Origin: a candidate division WWE3 bacterium
Lineage (GTDB): Bacteria > Patescibacteriota > WWE3 > 9FT-COMBO-53-11
DNA length: 14,693 bases
Assembly: GCA_030620855.1 (NCBI GenBank)
Contig: JAUXIZ010000008.1
Location: 1-14,693, forward strand
Direction: 5' to 3'
Both the position numbers and the translations under genes were made by a program. Below the pieces are notes generated by a model that had not been told where the DNA came from, did not search any database, and saw nothing but the letters and a program-made list of their open reading frames with translations. Shown piece by piece: positions 1 to 6,686 of this stretch (the first letter of the stretch is position 1; the number at the start of each line of letters is the position of its first letter).

Positions 1-1700
1 AAAAACGCTTGGGGCGGAATTTCTACCTTCCCAAAGCGCGCCAAACGTTTTTTACCCTTTTTCTGCTTCTCCAGAAGTTTGCGCTTGCGGGTTACATCCC
101 CGCCGTAAAGCGAGGCGGTGACATCTTTCCGAAACGCGGAGACATTCTCGCGGGCAATAATCTTGCCGCCGATTTTTGCTTGAAGAGCGTAGGAAAACTG
201 CTGTTTGGGCAAGACCTCCTTAAGCTTTTTAAGTTTTTCCCGCCCGACGCGTTGGGCTTCTTGACGGGTCACAATCTCCTGCAAACCCTCAACCGGCTCT
301 TCGTGCACCGAAATTTTAAGCTCAGCCAAATCCGCATCTTTATAGCCGGCAAACTCCCAGGAAAAAGAAGCGTACCCGGAGGAAACGGTTTTCAGAGAAT
401 CGTAAAAACCGCGAACGAACTCCATTAAAGGAAGCTCCGCCGAAACCTTAAGGCGGTTGGCTAAGGTTTGGGTCATACCCACAACTCCTCTTCTTGCCGT
501 AACTATCTTTATAACTTCGGATAAATATTTTGGAGGTACAAGAATAGAAAGGTTGATCCACGGCTCTTTATTCAAACTCGGAAAATCAACCGTTGGTTTT
601 GTAACCACAAGATCTAGATCAAATTCGCGCGTTAAGCGCTCCCTCACAATCTCAAGATGGAACGTTCCTAAAAAGCCAAGCTTAAACCCGCGTCCAAAAG
701 CGGAGGACGCAATCTCCTCAACGCTCACGGCCGGCTCCTCAAGCCGAAGAGTCTGCAGAGCTTTCTTAAAATCAGGAAACTGGACGTTTTGGGCAAAAAA
801 TGAGGCAAAGACAAAAGATTGAGGTTCCTTATATCCGGGAAGGGCAGAAACGGAACTTCCCGACAAAGTCACCGTATCGCCAACCTTTATTGCACTGGGA
901 TCTTTTAATCCGGTTGCAATGTATCCAACCTCGCCTGCGGAAATTGCAACGGACGGCTTTCTGTCCGGAGCAAAGTAGCCGAGCTCTTTTATTTTAGTTT
1001 TTATCTTTGCCCGCAAAAATTCAATTTCCAAATCCTTGCCCTTGTTTTGGCCAACCTCCCCGTCCATGACTCGAATATAGGAGACTGCCCCAAGGTGAAC
1101 ATCAAAGCTAGAGTCAAAAACCAGGGCTCTAAGATCTTTCTCCGGGTCTCCTTTGGGAGCAGGAATGCGATCTATTATAGAGGTAATAATGTCATCTACA
1201 CCATCACCGGTAAGCGCAGAGATTTTTAAAATCTCCCCTTTTATCTCCAGCTCATGCATCTCCTCTTCTGCCTCTTTCACCCTTGCGGTTGGAGCATCTA
1301 TTTTGTTGATCGCTCCGATAACCTCCAACCCAAGCTCTTGTGCTTTTTCCAGGTGAGAAAGCGTCTGCGCCTGAACCCCGGAGGTTGCATCAACCAAAAG
1401 AAGCGCTCCCTCGCAGGCAGCTAAAGAACGGGAAACTTCGTAAGAAAAATCCACGTGCCCGGGGGTATCAATCATATTGAGAATATAAGCTTCGGAGTTT
1501 GAAGTGTAAGGAAGTCGAACGGCCTTAAGTTTAATTGTCACTCCCCGTTCCGTCTCCAGCTCCATGCGGTCAATCCTCGGGGTTCTTGTTTTGGCAGGAG
1601 GCAGAAGCCCGGCTTTCTCCATTAATCTGTCGGCTAAGGTAGATTTGCCGGCATCAATGTGGGCAATTATCGAGAAGTTTCTTATATTTTTAACGCTCAT
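1..1700 (-). CDS. lepA: Elongation factor 4 (LepA) GTPase, C-terminus cut by window edge
   Basis: Ribosome back-translocase / translation-initiation factor of the EF-G-like GTPase family. My reading of the minus strand from ATG at 1700 is open for 566 codons to the window edge, and no stop is reached. Motifs in order: G1 AHIDAGKSTL (about residues 13-22), switch I ERGVTIK, G3 DTPGHVD, G4 NKID and G5 SAL. These are followed by domain II (LGAVSYIRV), the EF-G domain III hallmark GFLGTFHLEIVRER, and the LepA-specific C-terminal domain ending in GKVEIPPQAF. E. coli LepA is about 599 aa, so roughly 30 residues should lie outside the window. The G1 motif has Ala where LepA usually has His (HIDHGKS). 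The start overlaps the murJ stop by 11 bases and no Shine-Dalgarno is visible, so translation is probably coupled to murJ. Confidence 0.96.
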   Translation of the reverse strand, partial: MSVKNIRNFSIIAHIDAGKSTLADRLMEKAGLLPPAKTRTPRIDRMELETERGVTIKLKAVRLPYTSNSEAYILNMIDTPGHVDFSYEVSRSLAACEGALLLVDATSGVQAQTLSHLEKAQELGLEVIGAINKIDAPTARVKEAEEEMHELEIKGEILKISALTGDGVDDIITSIIDRIPAPKGDPEKDLRALVFDSSFDVHLGAVSYIRVMDGEVGQNKGKDLEIEFLRAKIKTKIKELGYFAPDRKPSVAISAGEVGYIATGLKDPSAIKVGDTVTLSGSSVSALPGYKEPQSFVFASFFAQNVQFPDFKKALQTLRLEEPAVSVEEIASSAFGRGFKLGFLGTFHLEIVRERLTREFDLDLVVTKPTVDFPSLNKEPWINLSILVPPKYLSEVIKIVTARRGVVGMTQTLANRLKVSAELPLMEFVRGFYDSLKTVSSGYASFSWEFAGYKDADLAELKISVHEEPVEGLQEIVTRQEAQRVGREKLKKLKEVLPKQQFSYALQAKIGGKIIARENVSAFRKDVTASLYGGDVTRKRKLLEKQKKGKKRLARFGKVEIPPQAF

Positions 1701-3396
1701 CTTCAACGGTGCGAGCAGGTACCTTTACTTTGGGAAAAGATAAAACCCTTTTCCAAATCTGACCGATAAGCTTAATCTCCTCAACTCCCAAAAGCCGGCA
1801 GATTCCAAGATAAACCAAAACTCCCACGGCCCCGACCAGCGCCGTCAAAAACACAAGGTTGGCCGTGTACCTGGTATCCAAAATAAAAAGTTCAAACCGC
1901 TCCGGAAGGGCCAGCTTGCCCAGGAAAGAAAGATTCTTATCCCATGCAGAACGGTCTAAAATCTTAAGCATAAAATACATAACTCCCCCCGAGGCCAGAG
2001 ATGCGGCAAATACTTTAAGCGCCGGCCGCACGAAATCAACCACCGAAAAGTGCGTTTTTTTAATAAGCAAAAGCCAAAGAACAAAAGCCTGCGCCAGAGC
2101 AGAAATCGCAAACGCCAAAGCGATCCCCCAAACCGGAAGCTCCAAAACTAAAATAAAGTAAGCCACAAGTCCAATATTCAAAAACACATCCGCAATCCCA
2201 ACCGCAACTGGTATTAAAGTATCCTGAAGAGCGTAAAAGGTCCTTACAAAAAGCAGGGTTAACGCCTGACCTACTATTCCAAGCGCAAACATCGAAAGGG
2301 CATACCCTGTTAAAACCGTTGATTGCCAGGTAAACTTTGAAGCTCCAAAAGCAAGCCTTACCAAAGGTATCCTAAGCACAATAAACGCCACGGCCACAGG
2401 AACCGTAAAAAAGATTATCTGCCTAAAAACAGAAAGGAAAACTCCATCAAACTTACCCGATGCGCGTTTGTAGGAAAGAGCTGGCAGCACCGCATCCGCC
2501 AAAGAAAGTCCAAAAAGGGAAACCGGTAGCATCTCCAAGTGCTGGGCGAAGGTTAAGTAGGCGTAAGAGGCGGTCGACACGATCGAGGCAAAGAAAAGAT
2601 CGGAAATCTTAAGAAGCTGCAAAAACCCAAGCTCCAAAACTCTTGGTGCGGCCAAACGAATAATTTTCCTAACCCCCGGATGCCTGAAATCCAAAGAAAA
2701 GATCGGCCTGAATCCCAAGCGAAAGGCCAGGGGAAGCTGGGTTGCAAAGTGCATAAAAGCCCCAATTACTGCTCCCCAAGCCGGAGAAAAGATACCTAAA
2801 GTTGGAACCAAAGCAATGGTCCCGCCAATAATTCCTAAGTTATAAAGAATCGGTGCAATCGCCGGAATTAAAAACCTCTGGTAGGACTTTAGCGCCCCGG
2901 TTAGGAAAAAGGACAGCACAAAAAAGCCCTGGGTAAAAAGCAGTATTCTTGTAAGGCGGACCATCAACTCAATCTCCGAAGGAGAAAATCCAGGCGCAAT
3001 CAGGCGGGAAAAAGGAAGGGCAAACACAAATACCAAAACGGCAAGGGAGACAAAGAAAACAAAAGAGATGTTCATGACAATGCTTGCCACCCTCCAGGCC
3101 TCTTCTTCTTTCTTCTTTGAGATGTATGAGATAAAAGTAGGGATAAAGGCGGCCGAAAGCGCTCCCAAAACCAAAATCTCAAAAAGCGCATCGGGGAACC
3201 TAAAAGCGGCAAAGTAAATTGAAATCTGCTCTCCCGTGAAGTAGTGCGCGAGAACTCTGTCGCGGATGAGCCCCAAGACTCTGGAAGCCAGAGATGCGCC
3301 GGCAAGAATCATCGCCGCCGACAAAACATCAACCTGACGAGCATACAAAAATTCGCGAAGTTTTCTGAAGATAACCATGCGATAAAATGCTAGCAT
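1690..3396 (-). CDS. murJ: Lipid II flippase MurJ (MviN family)
   Basis: Integral membrane protein of the MOP exporter superfamily that flips lipid II across the cytoplasmic membrane for peptidoglycan synthesis. The 568-aa product is hydrophobic over most of its length with about 14 predicted membrane segments. Its N-terminal SRVLGLIRDRVLAHYF and FRFPDALFEILVLGALSAAFIPTF blocks are MurJ hallmarks (SRxLGxxRD; PNxxRxLxxEGAxxxAFIP). The C-terminal third carries the usual extra helices and ends in a short charged tail. Two starts are possible: ATG at 3396, reported here, and ATG at 3378 (residue 7). The second sits 8 bases downstream of a TGCTAGCAT box and may be the true, leaderless start. The gene is the head of a murJ-lepA unit and diverges from rpsT across 51 bases. 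Confidence 0.95.
   Translation of the reverse strand: MLAFYRMVIFRKLREFLYARQVDVLSAAMILAGASLASRVLGLIRDRVLAHYFTGEQISIYFAAFRFPDALFEILVLGALSAAFIPTFISYISKKKEEEAWRVASIVMNISFVFFVSLAVLVFVFALPFSRLIAPGFSPSEIELMVRLTRILLFTQGFFVLSFFLTGALKSYQRFLIPAIAPILYNLGIIGGTIALVPTLGIFSPAWGAVIGAFMHFATQLPLAFRLGFRPIFSLDFRHPGVRKIIRLAAPRVLELGFLQLLKISDLFFASIVSTASYAYLTFAQHLEMLPVSLFGLSLADAVLPALSYKRASGKFDGVFLSVFRQIIFFTVPVAVAFIVLRIPLVRLAFGASKFTWQSTVLTGYALSMFALGIVGQALTLLFVRTFYALQDTLIPVAVGIADVFLNIGLVAYFILVLELPVWGIALAFAISALAQAFVLWLLLIKKTHFSVVDFVRPALKVFAASLASGGVMYFMLKILDRSAWDKNLSFLGKLALPERFELFILDTRYTANLVFLTALVGAVGVLVYLGICRLLGVEEIKLIGQIWKRVLSFPKVKVPARTVEDER
3387..3395 (-). promoter_or_regulatory. Putative extended -10 box for murJ
   Basis: The minus strand reads TGCTAGCAT (TGn plus TAGCAT), 8 bases before the ATG at 3378. 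It lies in a perfect 10-base palindrome, ATGCTAGCAT (3387-3396), so the same box reads identically on the plus strand. It overlaps the first codons of the longer murJ reading, which argues for the start at 3378. No convincing -35 element is seen. Confidence 0.4.
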
Positions 3397-3425
3397 AGAA
3401 TTGAATTACACATCTTACGCGAGGA

Positions 3426-3434
3426 TGCTAAAAT
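3426..3434 (+). promoter_or_regulatory. Extended -10 promoter box for the rpsT-pil operon
   Basis: TGCTAAAAT, an extended -10 (TGn plus TAAAAT), lies 13 bases before the rpsT ATG, which predicts a leader of only about 6 bases. TTACAC at 3406-3411 is spaced 17 bases upstream but matches the -35 consensus poorly. Confidence 0.55.
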
Positions 3435-3447
3435 CCTAAATTGAAAC

Positions 3448-3675
3448 ATGCCACACCTTAAAAGTGCGTTCAAAAACTTAAGAAAAAGTAAAAAGAGGGC
3501 CGAGCAGAACAAAGAGGTTAAAGAAAGGGTTAAAAAACTCCTCAAAGGCCCGGTCACGGAAAAAACTTTGCCGAAAATCTATAAAGCGATTGATAAGGCG
3601 GCCAAGAGGAATATTTACTCAAAAAATAAGGCCGCCCGGCTCAAGAGTAAACTAGCCAGACAGTTGGCAAAATAA
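3448..3675 (+). CDS. rpsT: 30S ribosomal protein bS20
   Basis: Binds 16S rRNA early in small-subunit assembly. The 75-aa product is very lysine/arginine rich and all-helical in character. The N-terminal HLKSAFKNLRKSKKRAEQN matches the bS20 pattern (SAxKRxRxxxxRxxxN), and KAAKRNIYSKNKAARLKSKLA matches the conserved C-terminal block (IHKNxAARxKSRL). It is about ten residues shorter than typical bS20 (86-88 aa), mainly through a shortened central region. There is no Shine-Dalgarno and the leader is predicted to be very short. The stop TAA overlaps the next ATG by one base (TAATG), so the pilus genes downstream are probably coupled to it. Confidence 0.96.
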   Translation: MPHLKSAFKNLRKSKKRAEQNKEVKERVKKLLKGPVTEKTLPKIYKAIDKAAKRNIYSKNKAARLKSKLARQLAK

Positions 3676-4217
3676 TGGAAAGCGCGGGAATAGAGCTTCT
3701 GCCCAAAACCCCACCGAGCGGAAGGAGCAGAATAATTGAGTTCTGGGGCAAAACCATCGGCATTCCCTTGATTATCGTCTTGCAGCTTCTTTCCCTGGGC
3801 ATGTTTGCCTTCCGAGCCAAGTTGGAAACGGACTTAAGAAACCTTTACCCCTCCATAGAAGATAAAGAAGAAGTGGTAGCCCAGTCTTTGGAATTTGAGG
3901 AAGTTTTTCTAGACACCCAACAAAGACTGAACCTGATTGCCAAATCAAAGCTGGAGCTTTGCTACTCTTGTGCGACAAAAAAGCTGGAAGCGCTTGCACC
4001 TTCCGAGGTAACGCTGACCCAGATCAGAATTTCCGGGACCGCGGTTGAAATTTCCGCTAAAACACCGAAAGGGATATCATTTGCCGCGTTCATTGCCAAC
4101 ATACTTGAAGAAGATGCAATCAAAGAAGCTCTTTTAACCTCCGGAAATCTGAACAAAGACGGGGAATTTTTGTTCGCTCTTAATCTAACACTGGACAAAA
4201 CTAAACTGCAAAAATGA
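3675..4217 (+). CDS. PilN-like type IV pilus inner-membrane assembly protein
   Basis: Probable bitopic component of the type IV pilus alignment complex. It has a short cytoplasmic N-terminus containing ELLPKTP (PilN proteins begin with a similar INLLP motif that binds PilM), one membrane segment at about residues 29-47, and a heptad-like stretch around 60-95. It ends in an alpha/beta domain from about residue 100 (VTLTQIRISGTAVEISA) with the ferredoxin-like fold pattern of PilN. Length is 180 aa, close to PilN. A CYSC pair at residues 96-99 lies outside the membrane. The gene begins one base inside the rpsT stop and overlaps the following PilO-like gene by ATGA. No pilM is present in the window. 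Sequence identity to characterised PilN is low, so the call rests on topology, the N-terminal motif and the PilO-like neighbour. Confidence 0.72.
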   Translation: MESAGIELLPKTPPSGRSRIIEFWGKTIGIPLIIVLQLLSLGMFAFRAKLETDLRNLYPSIEDKEEVVAQSLEFEEVFLDTQQRLNLIAKSKLELCYSCATKKLEALAPSEVTLTQIRISGTAVEISAKTPKGISFAAFIANILEEDAIKEALLTSGNLNKDGEFLFALNLTLDKTKLQK

Positions 4218-4762
4218 TTGGATATTACTACTACACAACAAAAATAAGGCCGTACCTAACCGAAACAGAGAAATCAAGCTACGCTTTTGGATTTTTAACC
4301 GCCTTGGCTGTGTTGATGTTTGGGCTTTTTGTCTTGCGGCCGATTATCACCTCCTCCTATGACGCTTATTTGGAACTTAAAAACGCCGTAAATTACAGCA
4401 GCGCTTTATCAGAGAAGCTAACATCTTTGAATCAAGCCAAAGCTAATTTTGCAAACATATCCAATCGCCTAGGACAGATAGAAAACGCGGTTCCAAAGGG
4501 CGTGTCCCAACCCGAGCTTATCCAAGAACTCGCCGCTGATTCAGGAGAAGCCGGAGCCACCTTGCACTCCACTTCTTTTAAGGATGGCGACGTTTTTACA
4601 ATGTCTTTGACCGGACCAACCCCAAGCCTCACCCTGCTTCTGGAAGCGCTTGAGGAAGGAAGGGTTATAACTCTGGAGGAGATCCAAGCAAGTTTGAGGC
4701 AGTCAGAAAACGAGAATCTTTGGGATATGAGTATTGAAGGAGAGGCGGTACACATCCAATGA
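4214..4762 (+). CDS. PilO-like type IV pilus inner-membrane assembly protein
   Basis: Probable partner of the preceding PilN-like protein in the inner-membrane alignment subcomplex. The 182-aa product has a short N-terminus, one membrane segment at about residues 24-43, a coiled-coil-like region at about 45-90 (rich in L, K, A and N), and a C-terminal ferredoxin-like domain. That domain includes VPKGVSQPELIQELAADS and an alternating beta pattern (FTMSLTGPTPSLTLLLEALE), typical of PilO (shift-sensitive LTGxYxxLxxFLxxLE motif). The ATG overlaps the upstream stop as ATGA and the stop overlaps the next gene's ATG in the same way. There is no obvious Shine-Dalgarno, so re-initiation is likely. Confidence 0.75.
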   Translation: MIGYYYYTTKIRPYLTETEKSSYAFGFLTALAVLMFGLFVLRPIITSSYDAYLELKNAVNYSSALSEKLTSLNQAKANFANISNRLGQIENAVPKGVSQPELIQELAADSGEAGATLHSTSFKDGDVFTMSLTGPTPSLTLLLEALEEGRVITLEEIQASLRQSENENLWDMSIEGEAVHIQ

Positions 4763-4923
4763 CCAAAGGCCTGGCTTTATCTTTTTTCTTAATACTTTTA
4801 ACCGTCGCGCTAGCCGTTGGTATTTACTTGTTTGAAGACTGGAGCATCCTAAGCGGTGTAAGCTTCCGCGCGAAAACTACCCAAGTATTAAGCCCAACCT
4901 TAAATGTTGGGGCTTTAGATTAA
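4759..4923 (+). CDS. Small single-pass membrane protein, last gene of the pilus operon
   Basis: This is a 54-codon open frame beginning MTKGLALSFF and ending LNVGALD before TAA. It has one strongly hydrophobic segment at about residues 5-24, preceded by one lysine, then a short acidic/polar tail (FEDW...). It could be a signal anchor with the tail outside the cell, or a signal peptide with a tiny mature part. Its ATG overlaps the PilO-like stop as ATGA, continuing the overlap style of this operon, and that is the main argument that it is real. I do not recognise the family. The position is that of PilP in proteobacterial pilMNOPQ operons, but no PilP motif is visible. The last codons overlap a hairpin at 4890-4915. 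Confidence 0.66.
   Translation: MTKGLALSFFLILLTVALAVGIYLFEDWSILSGVSFRAKTTQVLSPTLNVGALD
4890..4915 (+). terminator. Hairpin at the convergent end of the pil and holA operons
   Basis: AAGCCCAAC, a 7-base loop and GTTGGGGCTT form a stem of nine pairs with one bulged G, ending in TTTAGATT. The U-tract is short. The hairpin lies inside the last codons of the 54-aa gene. On the minus strand it follows the holA stop by about 20 bases, so it could act in both directions. Confidence 0.45.
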
Positions 4924-4935
4924 GAAGTACTCTAC

Positions 4936-5589
4936 TTACAAGCTTGTTATTTTATCTACTAAAAACTCGACGGGGTTCTTTTTGCCCTTTTTGAGTTTAA
5001 GATCCGCTTTTAGGATCAAAGATAAAGCTTCTTGGATATTTGCATCGGACCAGCTTTTCTTAAACCGGGAAAGTTTTTTAACAACGTAAGGGTTGATCCC
5101 CGCGGTAACCCCTCCTTTAACTCTGGCCAAGTTTCTAAGCTGCCAAGAGAACATTTTCAAAAGATAGCCCAGGTCGTTTCCCTGACTCAAAAGCCGGCGC
5201 GTTTCGGACAGGGCTTTCTGCTTTTGCCTGGCAAGAATAGCATCAAGCAGGGGAAAAACATTCTTAGGGATATCGTCGCGGAATTCTCTGATGTCCGCAT
5301 CTTTAAACTTTGCAAGCTTTTGACGGTTAAGCCCCTCGGAAAAAAGCATCACAACATCCTTTTCTAATCTTTTCCCCTCAATTTTTTTAGAAAATTTAAC
5401 CGCATCTGCAACTTTGGGGTTTTCTAAAACCACAAGCTCCCGGCCTCCAAAAAGCGACTGGAGAGAAAGGTAACCAACAAGATCAACAAGCTCCTCTTCC
5501 CAAAACTTAACGTCTTCATATCCTTTTTTGAGGTTTACAAATTCGTTCCTAAGCTTCGGCTGGTTGGGACCGTGAAAGACAAAGATCAC
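4936..5589 (-). CDS. holA: DNA polymerase III delta subunit (HolA), compact form
   Basis: Clamp-loader subunit that opens the beta sliding clamp. The 217-aa product starts with the delta-like IFVFHGPNQPKLRNEF and has a reduced AAA+-like region (ELVVLENP, DVVMLFSEG). The collar region is recognisable: KALSETRRLLSQGNDLGYLLKM, then a WQLRNLARVK helix, NPYVVKKL and a final ADLKLKKGKKNPVEFLVDKI. Family members are usually about 330-340 aa, so the N-terminal half is strongly shortened. The start is GTG at 5589, overlapping the upstream LCP stop as GTGA. An AGGAGG-like purine run about 9 bases upstream supports this start. It is the last gene of the fdx-AOR-LCP-holA unit. Confidence 0.87.
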   Translation of the reverse strand: MIFVFHGPNQPKLRNEFVNLKKGYEDVKFWEEELVDLVGYLSLQSLFGGRELVVLENPKVADAVKFSKKIEGKRLEKDVVMLFSEGLNRQKLAKFKDADIREFRDDIPKNVFPLLDAILARQKQKALSETRRLLSQGNDLGYLLKMFSWQLRNLARVKGGVTAGINPYVVKKLSRFKKSWSDANIQEALSLILKADLKLKKGKKNPVEFLVDKITSL

Positions 5590-6686
5590 TCTTTCTTTTC
5601 CTCCTCTTTGTAAAAAAGTTTGCGGACGGCCTCACGTATTTTACTGTAATTGCCTCCTTGAGGAACCAGTACATAGGCTCCCCCGTAGGGAGCCGGGTTT
5701 GCCGGGTGGTAAACGAGCTTTGAATCCGGATCAAGAACCAGGCTCTCAATTTCCGAAAGGTCCTCAAACTTCCCTACTATTTGCAAGACGCGCTGAACCT
5801 CGCCCAAAGAAGCGTTGGTTTTGACTGTGCTTGTGACTTGTTTGTATAAGCTGGCGAGCTTGCCGGGGTTAAGCAAAAGATCAACCGATAGAGCCTTGTC
5901 GCTAATACCGGCTATAACATTTTGCTGCCTGCGAACGCGGGCAAAATCCGACCCTTCACCGTTAGTCCCCATCCGCGAGCGGGCATACTGTAAGGCCTTC
6001 TCTCCGCTCATTTTTTGGCAACCAGCCTCAAACCGCAGGTGCTCGTAGCGAGACGAGAGCGGCGTTGCGTTTTCTCTCCCTGGTACGGGATAAGAGTAGT
6101 CATCAAACGCGCGCTCCACGCAAACCTCGATCCCGCCGAGGATGTCAATTATTTCTTCAAATCCTTCAAAATCAATAATTGCCCAGTAGGGTATTTTGAT
6201 TCCTAAAATTTCGGCGATCTTAGTTTTTACAAAGGCAACGCCTTTTTCCTCATCAAACTTGCCATCGGATGCTGTTCCACCTCTGCTGTAAGCCGAGTTG
6301 ATCCTCCCTGAACCGTATGGAGAAAGGTTAACCCAAAGATCCCGCGGTATGGATATAAGAACCGGGTCGCCTTCAACCTGGGAGAAGGATCCAACCACCA
6401 TCGTATCGGTGTTCATTAGCCCTTCGCTTCCTCTAGTATCGACTCCAATAACAAGCATGTTTACCCGGCCGTCTTCTTCCTTTAGCTCAACGGGGTTAAT
6501 CAGCCGCGCAAAAAAAGAAACCGGAGTAAAAATGGCTTTTATAAAATCAATCCGGTAAAAAACAACTCCTCCGACGAGCGCTAAAAGCAAAAGAGCCAGG
6601 CCAAAGATGACCAACCGTTTTTTCCTAATGCGCCGCTTGCGGGCCTTTAAAAAATCAAAATCCACCTGCCGTCTCAAATATTTCAT
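5586..6686 (-). CDS. LytR-CpsA-Psr (LCP) family cell-wall glycopolymer ligase
   Basis: Membrane-anchored enzyme family that attaches polyprenyl-pyrophosphate-linked glycopolymers to peptidoglycan. From ATG at 6686 (366 aa) there is a very basic N-terminus (KARKRRIRKKR), one membrane segment at about 25-43, then the LCP domain. Motifs are LVIGVDTRG, NTDTMVVGS, ISIPRDLWV, GRINSAY, DILGGIEV and EKALQYARSR...DFARVRRQQ. The Asp/Arg residues that bind pyrophosphate and Mg are present (D83, D94, R115, R128). C189 and C223 could form the extracellular disulfide seen in part of the family. A C-terminal tail (YVLVPQGGNYSKI) follows. A longer TTG start at 6713 exists but lacks a Shine-Dalgarno, and GTG at 6665 is also possible. 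The start lies inside the end of the AOR-like gene. Confidence 0.93.
   Translation of the reverse strand: MKYLRRQVDFDFLKARKRRIRKKRLVIFGLALLLLALVGGVVFYRIDFIKAIFTPVSFFARLINPVELKEEDGRVNMLVIGVDTRGSEGLMNTDTMVVGSFSQVEGDPVLISIPRDLWVNLSPYGSGRINSAYSRGGTASDGKFDEEKGVAFVKTKIAEILGIKIPYWAIIDFEGFEEIIDILGGIEVCVERAFDDYSYPVPGRENATPLSSRYEHLRFEAGCQKMSGEKALQYARSRMGTNGEGSDFARVRRQQNVIAGISDKALSVDLLLNPGKLASLYKQVTSTVKTNASLGEVQRVLQIVGKFEDLSEIESLVLDPDSKLVYHPANPAPYGGAYVLVPQGGNYSKIREAVRKLFYKEEEKKE

Noticed and set aside
9..1356. Several plus-strand open frames (for example 9-428, 457-822, 1153-1356)
   Set aside because: They lie antisense to a clear lepA coding frame with all GTPase motifs and show no protein-like features of their own.
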